This document shows positions 31,840-40,792 of a DNA stretch of 64,000 nt, piece after piece. The first letter of the stretch is position 1. Each line of letters opens with the position of its first letter. This DNA comes from Blastococcus haudaquaticus. GTDB taxonomy: Bacteria; Actinomycetota; Actinomycetes; Mycobacteriales; Geodermatophilaceae. A program made the position numbers and the translations under genes. The notes under the pieces are model-generated. The model had not been told where the DNA came from. It saw only the letters and a program-made list of their open reading frames with translations, and made no database searches. Location: positions 1,116,001 through 1,180,000 of the forward strand of contig NZ_OCNK01000001.1 of NCBI RefSeq assembly GCF_900230285.1, read 5' to 3'.

Positions 31840-33624
31840 TCAGACCGCATGACTCTGCAGCCACAGCTCGAGCAGCCCCAGCTGCCACAGCTTGTTGCCC
31901 CGCAGCGGCGTCAGCTCGCTGTTCGGGTCCGCGAGCAGGGCGTCCACGTACTCCGGGCGGAACAGCCCGCGGTCACGGGCCGCGTCCGACGCCAGGGCGT
32001 CGCGCACCAGGCCGAGCACCTTGCCCTCGAGGTGCGTGATCGCCGGCACCGGGAAGTAGCCCTTGGGCCGGTCGATGACCTCCGGCGGGATGATCCGTCG
32101 CCCGATCGCCTTGAGGATGCCCTTGCCCCCGTCGGCGAGCTTCAGCTCCGGCGGGCAGAGTGCGGCGAGCTCGACCAGGTCGTGGTCGAGGAACGGCACA
32201 CGGGCCTCCAGCCCCCACGCCATGGACATGTTGTCCACCCGCTTGACCGGGTCGTCGACGAGCATCACCTCGCTGTCCAGGCGCAGGGCGGCGTCGACCG
32301 CGGTCTCGGCCCCCGACCGTGACATGTGGTCGCGGACGAACGCCAGGCTCGGGTCCTCGGCGAGCGCGTACCGGTCGGAGACGACCGAGCGCAGCTGCGC
32401 GTGGTCGCGGTCGAAGAACGCCTTCGCGTACTTCTCCACGGCCTCCTCGCGGCCGACGCCCGCCAGCGGCGGGTACCAGTGGTAGCCGGCGAACACCTCG
32501 TCGGCGCCCTGGCCCGACTGGACGACCCGGATGGTCTCGCTCACCCGCTCGCTGAGCAGGTCGAACGCGACGACGTCGTGGCTGACCATCGGCTCGGCCA
32601 TGGCCCCGATGGCGTGCCCGAGCGCGGCCGACAGCTCGTCGGAGGTGACCCGGATCCGGTGGTGGTTCGTGCCGAAATGCTCGGCGATGACGTCGGAGTA
32701 GGCGAACTCGTCGCCCTCGCGGCCGCCGACGGACTCGAAGCCGATCGAGTACGTCGCCAGGTCGCGCTGCCCCTCCTGGGCCAGCAGGCCCACGATCAGG
32801 CTGGAGTCCAGGCCGCCGGAGAGCAGCACGCCGACGGGGATGTCGGAGACCAGGCGACGCCGGACGGCGACCCGGAGGGCCTCCTCGACGGCGTCCTCCC
32901 AGTCGCGGGCCGACCAGTTCGCGTGCTCGGGGCGGCGCTCGTAGGTGGCGTTCCAGTACCGCTCCTCGCGGCTGGTGCCGTCGGGCTCGATGATCCGCAG
33001 CGTGGCCGGCGGCAGCTTCCGGACGCCGTTGAGGATCGTGCGCGGCGCCGGGACGACGGCGTGCCAGGACAGGTAGTGGTGCAGCGCGACGGGGTCGATC
33101 GAGGTGTCGACATCGCCAGCCTTGAGCAGCGCCGGCAGGGTGGAGGCGAACCGCAGGCGCTTCCCGGGCGTCTCCGCGAGGTAGAGCGGCTTGATCCCGA
33201 GCCGGTCGCGGGCCATGACGGTCCGGCCGGTGTCCCGCTCGTGGATCACGAACGCGAACATGCCGTGCAGGTGCGAGACGACGTCGGGGCCCCAGTGGGC
33301 GTATCCCTTGAGGATCACCTCGGTGTCGCTGTGCGAGAAGAAGCGGTAGCCGTGGCCCTCGAGCTCGGCGCGCAGCTCCTGGTAGTCGTAGATGCAGCCG
33401 TTGAAGACCGCCGTCAGGCCGAGGTCGTTGTCCACCATCGGCTGGGAGCCGCAGGTGGAGAGGTCGATGACCGACAGCCGGCGGTGACCGAAAGCCACCC
33501 GCCCGTTGCTCCACGACCCCTGGCCGTCCGGGCCGCGGGGGACCAGGGACTCGACCATGCGGGCGACCGCGGTCGTGTCGGCCATGGACCCGTCGAACGT
33601 GATCTCGCCGCAGAGGCCGCACAT
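31840..33624 (-). CDS. asnO: asparagine-synthetase-like N-acetylglutaminylglutamine amidotransferase
   Basis: A 594-residue class II glutamine amidotransferase. Catalytic Cys2 (MCGLCGEITFDG) follows Met removal, and the glutaminase domain spans ~2-215 (LVPRGPDGQGS, VFNGCIYDYQELR). The synthetase domain has the PP-loop VLLSGGLDSSLIVGLLAQ and QSGQGADEVFAGYHW. It amidates the C-terminal carboxylate of N-acetylglutaminylglutamine in NAGGN synthesis; the co-transcribed GNAT/ATP-grasp gene downstream supports this over ordinary asparagine synthesis. Start ATG 33624 is required to expose Cys2; GGGAG lies 12 bases upstream. The promoter region (33625-33726) is short and shared with the 3' side of the subtilase gene. 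Confidence 0.9.
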   Translation of the reverse strand: MCGLCGEITFDGSMADTTAVARMVESLVPRGPDGQGSWSNGRVAFGHRRLSVIDLSTCGSQPMVDNDLGLTAVFNGCIYDYQELRAELEGHGYRFFSHSDTEVILKGYAHWGPDVVSHLHGMFAFVIHERDTGRTVMARDRLGIKPLYLAETPGKRLRFASTLPALLKAGDVDTSIDPVALHHYLSWHAVVPAPRTILNGVRKLPPATLRIIEPDGTSREERYWNATYERRPEHANWSARDWEDAVEEALRVAVRRRLVSDIPVGVLLSGGLDSSLIVGLLAQEGQRDLATYSIGFESVGGREGDEFAYSDVIAEHFGTNHHRIRVTSDELSAALGHAIGAMAEPMVSHDVVAFDLLSERVSETIRVVQSGQGADEVFAGYHWYPPLAGVGREEAVEKYAKAFFDRDHAQLRSVVSDRYALAEDPSLAFVRDHMSRSGAETAVDAALRLDSEVMLVDDPVKRVDNMSMAWGLEARVPFLDHDLVELAALCPPELKLADGGKGILKAIGRRIIPPEVIDRPKGYFPVPAITHLEGKVLGLVRDALASDAARDRGLFRPEYVDALLADPNSELTPLRGNKLWQLGLLELWLQSHAV

Positions 33625-33726
33625 GCCGAACGATCTAACTCCCCTCCGGGGCGGCCCGCGACGCGAGGTCGGCCCGGGGTGGCGCAGTTCACGCCCGCCC
33701 CGGGCCGCTGTTCCACGTGGAACCGG

Positions 33727-33781
33727 CCGGCCTGCAGGGGCCCGCCGCGAGCGTGCGAGTGGTGGGGGGCAGGGGGTCCTT
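33727..33781 (-). repeat. AAAGGACCCC repeat, copy 3 (minus strand)
   Basis: On the minus strand it reads AAGGACCCCCTGCCCC and continues through CTCGCACGCTCGCGGCGGGC to GGCCGG. It starts directly after the TAG of the subtilase gene with no spacer. The middle matches copies 1 and 2 closely; the tail (CTGCAGGCCGG) has diverged from CTGGACGGGGCC. Confidence 0.75.
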
Positions 33782-35266
33782 CTACAGCCGGGCCACCGCC
33801 GCGACGACGTCGACCAGGCCGGTGCCCTTGTCGTAGGACGTGGCGTAGTCCCCGACGGAGGTGTACGGCGCACCGTCGGTGAACCGGTGGGTGGTCGCCT
33901 TGAGCGCCGCCTCGATCTCGGCCGGGGTGGCCGACGGGTCGGCCTGGAAGAGCTGGGCGACGATGCCGGCGACGTGCGGGGCGGCCATCGACGTCCCGCT
34001 GATCGTGTTGAACGTGCCGACGTCGAGCAACCCCGGGCCGTGGCGCGGGTCCAGTCCGGTGGCGCAGATCGGCAGGTAGAGCCGGCAGGACGACGTGATG
34101 TTCTCGCCCGGTGCTGCGAGGTCCGGCCAGGTGGTGGGATCGGCGGCCGCGCCGCGGGAGGAGTACTCGCTGACGACGCCGTCCCGGGTGCCGCTGTCCT
34201 GGTCGAAGTAGGACGCGACCGAGAGGATGCCGCCGGTGGGGTCCTGGCCGGGCGGGTTGGTCAGCGACGCCGAGCCGTCGCCGCCGTCGTTGCCGGCGGC
34301 CCACACCGTGACGACGCCCTCGTCGGCCAGGGCGCGCTGCAGCTTCACCGTCGCCGAGTTCGGGTCGAACTCCCCGCCACCGGTGGGGCCGTAGGAGTTG
34401 TTGGTGACCTTGATCGGGGGGCAGACGTCGGCGGGAACCCCGGCGCCACAGGGCGCCTCATGGTTCTCCAGCACCCAGTTGAGCGCCGAGTCGGCCCCGA
34501 CGATCAGCAGCACCGCGCCGGTGGAGATGGACACGATGCTCGCGCCGGGTGCGGCGCCGGTGAGCTCCCCACCGTCGGCGAGCGACGTGGGCCGGCCGGC
34601 GACGATCCCGCTCACGTGCGTCCCGTGACCGCCGCCGGAGACGGTGTCGGTGTCCAGGGAGCCCGGGACGCGGAGCACGCAGTCGGTCGTGGGGTCGGAC
34701 TCGACGAGACAGACGCTCTTGAGGTTCGCCACCACCGCGCTGCTGCCGTCGGCGTCGCGGAAGTACGGGTGCGTCGGGTCGACACCCGAGTCGATGACCG
34801 CCACCGACACGCCGCTGCCGTCCAGCGCCCGGCCGTTCGCACCGGTGAGGGTCGAGACCGCCTCGGCTCCGCGGGTGGCGGCGTTGGAGGTCTCCTGCGC
34901 GAACGCGATCGGGGTGTTGCCCTCGAGGTAGGTGACGCCGGGCTCGGTCCGCGCGGACTCGATCTGGTCCGTGGTGCCGGACGCCACGACGACGCCGATC
35001 CGCTCGAACTCCGTCACCGCCGACATCCCGGTGGCCTCGACCGCGGCACGGGCGGCCGCGACGTCGGTGCCGTGCACCAGGACCGTCGTCGGGACGCCGC
35101 CGGGAAGCGTGCCGAGCTGCTCGGCCAGGAAGTCCTGGACCGGCGCGGGCGGCGGATCGGCCGGGGCTGCCTGGGCCGGGGCTGCGAGGACCGCCGCCGT
35201 GATGACGGACAGCCCTCCCGCGGCGAGGGTTCGACGCAGTCTCGTCGGGGACAACGACCGGTTCAT
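33782..35266 (-). CDS. secreted subtilisin-like serine protease (S8)
   Basis: A 494-residue exported protease. A Sec signal peptide ([18 protein letters not shown]... [14 protein letters not shown]) spans residues 1-~34 with an AQA cleavage site. An I9-type propeptide follows (~45-110, [21 protein letters not shown]). The S8 triad is complete: VAVIDSGVD (Asp), [14 protein letters not shown] (His) and [13 protein letters not shown] (Ser), with oxyanion region [13 protein letters not shown]. Several Cys pairs ([29 protein letters not shown]) suggest disulfides in the extracellular domain. ATG 35266 has GAGGAG six bases upstream, so the longer open frame to 35308 is excluded. Copy 3 of the repeat follows the stop directly. 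Substrate unknown. Confidence 0.93.
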   Translation of the reverse strand: MNRSLSPTRLRRTLAAGGLSVITAAVLAAPAQAAPADPPPAPVQDFLAEQLGTLPGGVPTTVLVHGTDVAAARAAVEATGMSAVTEFERIGVVVASGTTDQIESARTEPGVTYLEGNTPIAFAQETSNAATRGAEAVSTLTGANGRALDGSGVSVAVIDSGVDPTHPYFRDADGSSAVVANLKSVCLVESDPTTDCVLRVPGSLDTDTVSGGGHGTHVSGIVAGRPTSLADGGELTGAAPGASIVSISTGAVLLIVGADSALNWVLENHEAPCGAGVPADVCPPIKVTNNSYGPTGGGEFDPNSATVKLQRALADEGVVTVWAAGNDGGDGSASLTNPPGQDPTGGILSVASYFDQDSGTRDGVVSEYSSRGAAADPTTWPDLAAPGENITSSCRLYLPICATGLDPRHGPGLLDVGTFNTISGTSMAAPHVAGIVAQLFQADPSATPAEIEAALKATTHRFTDGAPYTSVGDYATSYDKGTGLVDVVAAVARL

Positions 35267-35391
35267 CGGCACTCCTCGCGGGTCACAGCGGTGTGTGCGC
35301 TGTCCCAACGACGCGACCGGCCGCCGGTTACCCGTCGGTAGGGAGAACTTCCCGGCGGTTGGCTGCCGGCCGGGCGGGGCACGTGGCGCTC

Positions 35392-36384
35392 ATGCGCACA
35401 CGCGATCTGGGCAGCCTGACCGTTCCGGCCGAGGGCCTGGGTTGCATGGGGATGAGCGAGTTCTACGGCACCGGCGACCAGCAGGAGGCCGAGCGGACCA
35501 TCCACCGCGCCCTCGACCTGGGCGTCACGTTCCTCGACACCGCCGACATGTACGGGCCGTTCACCAACGAGCGGCTCGTCGGCCAGGCGATCGCCGGCCG
35601 GCGTGAGGAGGTGGTGCTGGCCACCAAGTTCGGCAACGAGCGGCGCGAGGACGGCAGCTTCGTCCGCATCAACGGGGAGCCCGACTACGTGCGCCGGGCC
35701 TGCGACGCCTCGCTCCAGCGGCTCGGTGTCGACGTCATCGACCTGTACTACCAGCACCGGGTGGACACCTCGGTCCCGATCGAGGACACCTGGGGTGCGC
35801 TCGGAGAGCTGGTGGCCGCCGGGAAAATCCGGTACGCCGGCATCTCGGAGGCCGCTCCCGAGACCATCCGCAGGGCGCATGCCGTGCAGGCGGTCACCGC
35901 GGTGCAGACGGAGTACTCGCTGTGGACCCGGGACCCGGAGGACGACGGGGTGCTGGCCACCTGCGCCGAACTGGGCATCGGCTTCGTCGCGTATTCACCG
36001 ATCGGCCGCGGGTTTCTCTCCGGCGAGATCCGGAGCATCGACGACCTGGCACCCGACGACTTCCGGCGCCGCAACCCGCGCTTCCAGGGCGCGGCCTTCG
36101 AGCAGAACCTGCAGCTGGTCGACCGGGTGCGGGAGATCGCCCGCGAGAAGGACGTCACCGCGAGCCAGCTCGCCCTGGCGTGGGTGATGGCGCAGAGCGA
36201 TGTCCCCGGCCATCCGCCGATCGTGCCGATCCCGGGTACCAAGCGGGTGCGATACCTGGAGGAGAACGCGGCGGCGGCCGACGTCGCGCTCACCGACGAG
36301 GACCTCGCCCGGCTCGACGAGGCGGCACCGCGGGGCGCTGCCGCCGGGGACCGCTACCCGGACATGTCCACGGTCCACCGCTGA
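35392..36384 (+). CDS. aldo/keto reductase
   Basis: A 330-residue TIM-barrel NADPH oxidoreductase of the AKR13/YakC-like group. Catalytic tetrad segments: [10 protein letters not shown] (Asp, Tyr), VVLATKFGN (Lys) and DLYYQHRVD (His). The NADPH-binding end is [17 protein letters not shown]. It reduces aldehydes or ketones; substrate unknown. ATG 35392 ([20 protein letters not shown]) gives the normal family N-terminus; a longer open frame from 35293 would add 33 unlikely residues. Divergent from the subtilase gene, 125 bp apart, and convergent with the siderophore ABC operon, 20 bp apart. Confidence 0.92.
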   Translation: MRTRDLGSLTVPAEGLGCMGMSEFYGTGDQQEAERTIHRALDLGVTFLDTADMYGPFTNERLVGQAIAGRREEVVLATKFGNERREDGSFVRINGEPDYVRRACDASLQRLGVDVIDLYYQHRVDTSVPIEDTWGALGELVAAGKIRYAGISEAAPETIRRAHAVQAVTAVQTEYSLWTRDPEDDGVLATCAELGIGFVAYSPIGRGFLSGEIRSIDDLAPDDFRRRNPRFQGAAFEQNLQLVDRVREIAREKDVTASQLALAWVMAQSDVPGHPPIVPIPGTKRVRYLEENAAAADVALTDEDLARLDEAAPRGAAAGDRYPDMSTVHR

Positions 36385-36404
36385 GGCACCCCGCGGCGTC
36401 CGGA

Positions 36405-37163
36405 TCAGCCGTAGTGGACGGCGACGGGCCGTCCGTCGATCTCGCGGACGTCGACGGCCGTGTCGTAGACGGCCTCCAGCACGCTGGGGCGCATGACGTC
36501 GCGCGCAGGCCCGTCCGCGACGACGCGGCCCTCGCGCATCGCGACGATGCGGTCGGCGTAGCTCGCCGCGGCGTTGATGTCGTGCAGCACGAGGACGACC
36601 CGCTTGCCGAGCTCGTCGGCCGTCCGGCGGATCAGCCGCAGGATCTCGGTCATGTGCCGCAGGTCCAGGTTGTTGAGCGGTTCGTCGAGCAGCACGTACT
36701 TGGTGTCCTGGGCCAGCACCATGGCGATGAAGGCCCGCTGGCGCTGCCCGCCCGAGAGCTCGTCGAGGAAGCGGCTCCGGAAGCCGTCGAGGTCGAGGTA
36801 GTCGATCGCGCGGTCGATGTGGTCGCGGTCCACTCCGGTGAGCCGGCCACGGGAGTGCGGGAACCGGCCGAACTCCACCAGGTCGTGGACGGTCAGGCGC
36901 GCCGCCACGTGGTTGTCCTGCCGCAGCACCGCGAGGACCTTCGCCAGCTCGCTCGACGGCGTCGTCGCCACGTCCATGCCGTCCACCGCCAGACGCCCGG
37001 CGTCGGGCCGGATCAGCCGGCCGACGAGGCCGAACAGCGTCGACTTCCCCGCCCCGTTCGGGCCGATGAGGGCGGTCACGCCCTCCGCGCCGAACTCGAT
37101 GGAGAGGTCGTCGACCACCGCCTGCCTGCCGTAGCGCTTGGTGACGTTCTCGAGCGCGATCAC
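36405..37163 (-). CDS. iron-siderophore ABC importer, ATP-binding subunit
   Basis: A 252-residue ABC ATPase: Walker A LIGPNGAGKSTLFGLVG, Q-loop VLRQDNHV, signature DELSGGQRQRAFIAM, Walker B YVLLDEPLNNLDL, switch His in VLHDINAAA. It is most like FepC/FecE/YclP ATPases. GTG 37163 overlaps the upstream permease stop by four bases. It is the last gene of a four-gene unit (binding protein, two permeases, ATPase) for Fe(III)-siderophore uptake and energises transport through the FecCD-type pair. The siderophore type cannot be told. Confidence 0.93.
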   Translation of the reverse strand: MIALENVTKRYGRQAVVDDLSIEFGAEGVTALIGPNGAGKSTLFGLVGRLIRPDAGRLAVDGMDVATTPSSELAKVLAVLRQDNHVAARLTVHDLVEFGRFPHSRGRLTGVDRDHIDRAIDYLDLDGFRSRFLDELSGGQRQRAFIAMVLAQDTKYVLLDEPLNNLDLRHMTEILRLIRRTADELGKRVVLVLHDINAAASYADRIVAMREGRVVADGPARDVMRPSVLEAVYDTAVDVREIDGRPVAVHYG

Positions 37164-38182
37164 CGCGCCCCCTTCCGCAGGACGAGGTACAGGAAGAACA
37201 GGCCGCCGGCGAAGTCGATCACCGTGGACAGCGTGCCGCCGAAGGAGAACACCCGCTCCAGCACCAGCTGGCCGCCGAGCAGGCAGACCACCCCGATGAG
37301 CACGGCGGCGGGCAGCGTCCACACGTGGCGGAAGGACCCGGCGTAGGAGTAGGCCAGGTTGGCGACGACGAGACCGAGGAACAGGATCGGCCCCACCAGC
37401 GCGGTCGAGGCGGCGATCATCACCGACACGGCCGCGAAGAGGGCCAGCACGACGCGCCGGTGGTCCACCCCGAGACCCACCGCGGCCGGCTCGCCCAGGG
37501 CGAGGACGTCGAGCGTGCGCAGCAGCGGCACGACGGCGGCCGTGGCGAGGACGACGAGCGTTCCGGTCAGCGCCAGCAGCGTCCCGTCGGGGCGGGTGAG
37601 GGAGGCGAACAGCGCGTCGGACAGCACCTGGAAGTCCAGCGGGTCGAGCATCCGCTGCATCCACTCGGCGAAGCTGCGGAAGAACGTGCCCAGCACGATG
37701 CCCACCAGCAGCATGAGGTGGATCGACCGCCGCCGGCCGCCGAAGAGCCAGGTGAAGAGCAGCACGCTGAAGGCCACCATCACGACGACCTGGACCAGCC
37801 ACAGGGCGAGGGCGTCGGCCGCGAGGAACGCCGCCGAGCCCGAGAAGAACACGAGGACCGTGGAGATCAGCACGTAGAACGCGTCGAACCCCATGATCGA
37901 CGGCGTGAGGATGCGGTTCTGCGTGATCGTCTGGAAGACCACCGTGGACACCCCGACCGCCGTGGCGACGACGAACATCGCCAGGACGGTGCGGCCGCGG
38001 ATCTCCAGCGCGAAGGCCAGCGAGCCGGGGACGCCGGTGAACAGGTAGGTCACGACGAGGGCCAGCACGACGGCGCCGAGCGCGGAGAGCCGGACCGCCG
38101 GCCGGGCCCACGATGCGGCGAGCCGGGTGCGGACAGCGCTCCCCGCGGGCGCGGCGGTCGTGGTGGCGGGGTCAGTGAGCAC
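37160..38182 (-). CDS. iron-siderophore ABC importer, permease 2 (FecCD type)
   Basis: A 340-residue membrane protein with about nine to ten hydrophobic segments. Family blocks: TQNRILTPSIMGFDAFYVLI, LGEPAAVGLGVDHRRVVLALF (the coupling-helix region that meets the ATPase) and LVGPILFLGLVVANLAYSYAG. The N-terminal ~35 residues are a cytoplasmic Ala/Thr/Pro tail. GTG 38182 (VLTDPATTTAAP) overlaps the end of permease 1 by 11 bases; the longer open frame runs back through that gene. Pairs with permease 1 as the heterodimeric channel. Confidence 0.9.
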   Translation of the reverse strand: MLTDPATTTAAPAGSAVRTRLAASWARPAVRLSALGAVVLALVVTYLFTGVPGSLAFALEIRGRTVLAMFVVATAVGVSTVVFQTITQNRILTPSIMGFDAFYVLISTVLVFFSGSAAFLAADALALWLVQVVVMVAFSVLLFTWLFGGRRRSIHLMLLVGIVLGTFFRSFAEWMQRMLDPLDFQVLSDALFASLTRPDGTLLALTGTLVVLATAAVVPLLRTLDVLALGEPAAVGLGVDHRRVVLALFAAVSVMIAASTALVGPILFLGLVVANLAYSYAGSFRHVWTLPAAVLIGVVCLLGGQLVLERVFSFGGTLSTVIDFAGGLFFLYLVLRKGAR

Positions 38183-39191
38183 GACTGCCGCTCCGCAGGA
38201 GGAGCCAGAGGAACAGGACGGCGCCGATGACGCCGACGACGACCGACAGCGGGATCTCGTAGGGGAAGCGCACGACGCGGGCGACGATGTCGCAGGCGAG
38301 CACGAAGACGGCACCGGTACCGGCGACCCACGGGATCGAGCGGCGGACGTTGTCGCCGATCACCAGGCTCACGACGTTCGGCACGACGAGCCCGAGGAAC
38401 GGGACGATCCCCGCGGTCACGAGCACTGCCGCGGTGATGACGGCGATGACCACCATGCCGACGGCGACGACCCGGCGGTAGTCCAGACCCAGGTTGGTCG
38501 CGAACTCCTCGCCGAGGCCGATGACGCTGAACCGGTCCGCGGCCACCCAGGCGACCACCACCATGAGGCCGGCGATCCACAGGAACTCGTACCGGCCCTG
38601 CATGACGGTGGCGAAGCTGCCCTGCGCCCACTGCCCGAGCGACTGGAGCAGGTCGAGCCGGTAGGCGAAGAAGGTCGTCACGGCCGCGACCACCCCGCCC
38701 AGCATGATGCCGACGAGGGGGACGAGCACGAGCTGACGCACCGGGACGAAGCGCACCACCCGCAGGAACACCCAGGTCCCGAACAGCCCGAAGGCCGCCG
38801 CGACGCCCATCTTCCCGACGACGGCCAGGCCCGGGAAGAAGACCATCGTCACCAGCATCCCGAGGGTCGCGAACTCGGTGACGCCGGTGGTCCCGGGTTC
38901 CACGAACTTGTTGCGCACCAGCATCTGCATGATCAGGCCGGCGATGCCCAGGGAGGCGCCGACGAGCAGCACCGCGACCGTGCGCGGGATCCGGCTGGCG
39001 ACGAGGAGGAAGGCCGCGTCGCTCTGCGACCCCCCGGCCAGCAGCGCGGCCGGGGACACGTCGGAGACGCCGACGAACAGGCTGGCGCCCGCGAGGGCCA
39101 CGAGGAGGACACCGACGAGCACCCCCACCCCCCTGCGGCGGGGCCGCTGAGGGACGGGGGTGCTCGTCGGGGAGCGGTCGAGCGCCGTCAC
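38172..39191 (-). CDS. iron-siderophore ABC importer, permease 1 (FecCD type)
   Basis: A 339-residue polytopic permease. Typical FecCD blocks: ASRIPRTVAVLLVGASLGIAGLIMQ, VRNKFVEPGTTGVTEFATLG, LGEEFATNLGLDYRRVVAVGM (coupling helix) and GIVPFLGLVVPNVVSLVIGDN. N-terminal Pro/Arg tail (STPVPQRPRRRG). GTG 39191 lies 37 bp after the binding-protein stop. The pair of different permeases downstream of one lipoprotein matches YclNO/YfiZ-type systems more than single-permease operons. Confidence 0.92.
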   Translation of the reverse strand: MTALDRSPTSTPVPQRPRRRGVGVLVGVLLVALAGASLFVGVSDVSPAALLAGGSQSDAAFLLVASRIPRTVAVLLVGASLGIAGLIMQMLVRNKFVEPGTTGVTEFATLGMLVTMVFFPGLAVVGKMGVAAAFGLFGTWVFLRVVRFVPVRQLVLVPLVGIMLGGVVAAVTTFFAYRLDLLQSLGQWAQGSFATVMQGRYEFLWIAGLMVVVAWVAADRFSVIGLGEEFATNLGLDYRRVVAVGMVVIAVITAAVLVTAGIVPFLGLVVPNVVSLVIGDNVRRSIPWVAGTGAVFVLACDIVARVVRFPYEIPLSVVVGVIGAVLFLWLLLRSGSRAH

Positions 39192-39228
39192 TGCTGCCAG
39201 GAGCGGCGTGCGGCCGGAGGCGCGTCGC

Positions 39229-40239
39229 TCACCCGGTGATCTGCAGGACGTCGTCGATCATGATCTGCGTGGTCTGGATGCCACCGAACACGACGTACCA
39301 GGCCACCGGGTCGAGGTAGACGATCTGGTCGTTCCGGTGGGCCGTCGTCTGCCGGACGATCTCGTTGTCGAGGACGGCCTCCGCCGCCTGGGCCCCCGCC
39401 TCCCCGGTCGCGGCGTCGCGGTCGACCACCCACAGGTAGTCGGGGTCGGTCTCGAGCAGGAACTCGAAGGAGACGGGCTCCCCGTGCGTGGCGGCCTCGA
39501 TGTCGTCGACGACCGGCTGCACGCCGAACGCGTCGTAGATCAGCCCGCCGCGGGCGCCGCGGGCGTCGGTGCCCTCGCCGGCCGGGGCCATGGCGCTGAG
39601 CTCGCCGCCGGAGACCATGAGACCCAGGCCGGTGCCGGCGTCGGCGGTGGCCGCGCGTGCCTGCTCGATGCCCTCCTGGACCTCGCTGACAGCGGCGGCC
39701 GCCTCGTCCTCGGTGCCCAGCACCTCACCCAGGAACGTGGCGTTGCGCTCGAGGGTCTCGGTGTACGAGCCGCGCAGGCTGAGGTCGACGGTCGGCGCGA
39801 TCTCGCTGAGGTCCTCGTACAGCGCGGAGGACCGGCCGCCGATGACGATCAGGTCCGGCTGCTGCGACTCGATCTCGATGACGTCGGCCTCGAACAGAGT
39901 CCCGGCGTTGAAGGCGTCGTCGGCCAGGTGCTCCCGCAGGTAGTCCGGCACCGAGTCCAGCGGGGCGCCCGCGACCTCGCCGCCGAGCGCACCGATCGTG
40001 TCGAGTGCGGCCAGGTCGAACACCACGATCCGCTCGGGGTCCTTCGGGACCTCGACGGTGGTCTCCTCGAACGCGGGTTCCTCGTCCTCGCCCGCGGTGT
40101 TGCGGTCCCACGTGAAGCTGACGGTGCCGCCCTCGTCGGCAGCGGCGTCCGCCGTGGCGTCCCCGCCGCACGCGGACAGGCCCAGGACGGCGGCGAGGGG
40201 CAGGGCGAGGGCCGCGAGCGGCCGGCGGGAGGTGCGCAT
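39229..40239 (-). CDS. iron-siderophore-binding lipoprotein
   Basis: A 336-residue surface lipoprotein: lipobox LGLSACGG with Cys24 acylation, then a Thr/Glu-rich linker and the class III periplasmic-binding fold (PERIVVFDLAALDTIGALGGEV... QQPDLIVIGGRSSALYEDLSEIAP... YLWVVDRDAATGE). This resembles YclQ/FatB-type receptors for catecholate siderophores. It is the first gene of the importer operon. ATG 40239 is 36 bp from a DtxR/IdeR-type box, so iron repression is expected. The C-terminal FGGIQTTQIMIDDVLQITG is typical of the fold. Confidence 0.93.
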   Translation of the reverse strand: MRTSRRPLAALALPLAAVLGLSACGGDATADAAADEGGTVSFTWDRNTAGEDEEPAFEETTVEVPKDPERIVVFDLAALDTIGALGGEVAGAPLDSVPDYLREHLADDAFNAGTLFEADVIEIESQQPDLIVIGGRSSALYEDLSEIAPTVDLSLRGSYTETLERNATFLGEVLGTEDEAAAAVSEVQEGIEQARAATADAGTGLGLMVSGGELSAMAPAGEGTDARGARGGLIYDAFGVQPVVDDIEAATHGEPVSFEFLLETDPDYLWVVDRDAATGEAGAQAAEAVLDNEIVRQTTAHRNDQIVYLDPVAWYVVFGGIQTTQIMIDDVLQITG

Positions 40240-40274
40240 GGTGCTCCTGACGAACGGTATGAGGTCACCCTTAC

Positions 40275-40293
40275 TTAGGCTTGGCTAACCTGC
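40275..40293. promoter_or_regulatory. DtxR/IdeR iron box upstream of the siderophore importer
   Basis: TTAGGCTTGGCTAACCTGC matches the IdeR/DtxR consensus TTAGGTTAGGCTAACCTAA at 15 of 19 positions, including both TTAGG and CTAACCT cores. It lies 36 bp upstream of the binding-protein ATG and should mediate repression when iron is plentiful. Confidence 0.8.
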
Positions 40294-40426
40294 CATACCG
40301 CTTCAGCCGCGCTTCCACCGGGTCGTGCGCGCCGTCCCCCGGGGCCGGGCCGGGGCGGACCGGGCGGCAGGATGTCGGCGTGGCAGTCGTCGTCCCGAGG
40401 GGACCCGCCCCGTCGGGGACGCACCG

Positions 40427-40792
40427 GTGACGCCGGCCCTGGTCGTGACGATCACGGTGGCTGCCGCGGCGGTGGCCGTCCTCGGCGTCCTGTCCACGTT
40501 GGCCCGGCGCCGCATCGGCCTCGTCCACCTGGTCGCCGTCGGCGTCCTGGAGGCCCTCCTGCTCCTCCAGACCGTGATCGCCGTCGTCGCCCTGGCCGGC
40601 GGTGAGCGGCCGGAGGACGTCCCGACCTTCCTCAGCTACCTGATCGGGGTCGCCCTGGTCCCGGTCGCCGGGACCCTGTGGGCGCGCGCCGAACGCACGC
40701 GCTGGGCCGGCACGGTGCTCGCCGTGGCCGGCGCCGTCGTCGGCGTCATGGTCTGGCGGCTGCTCCAGCTCTGGGAGGTCACCGGTGCGTGA
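40427..40792 (+). CDS. four-helix membrane protein of unknown function, first of pair
   Basis: A 121-residue protein that is nearly all membrane: hydrophobic segments ~3-22, ~34-55, ~66-83 and ~93-113. GTG 40427 (VTPALVVTITVAAAAVAVLG) puts the first helix at the N-terminus; the open frame from 40325 would add an arginine-rich stretch and is not used. It overlaps the next membrane-protein gene by eight bases, so the two are coupled. I recognise no family; topology suggests small actinobacterial integral membrane proteins of unknown role. It begins about 190 bp from the divergent iron importer, beyond the iron box. Confidence 0.7.
   Translation: MTPALVVTITVAAAAVAVLGVLSTLARRRIGLVHLVAVGVLEALLLLQTVIAVVALAGGERPEDVPTFLSYLIGVALVPVAGTLWARAERTRWAGTVLAVAGAVVGVMVWRLLQLWEVTGA

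Noticed and set aside
33782-35266. Subtilase as the third gene of the NAGGN trio
   Set aside because: The trio hydrolase is an M42-type metallopeptidase; this is a secreted S8 serine protease with its own terminator-like repeat.
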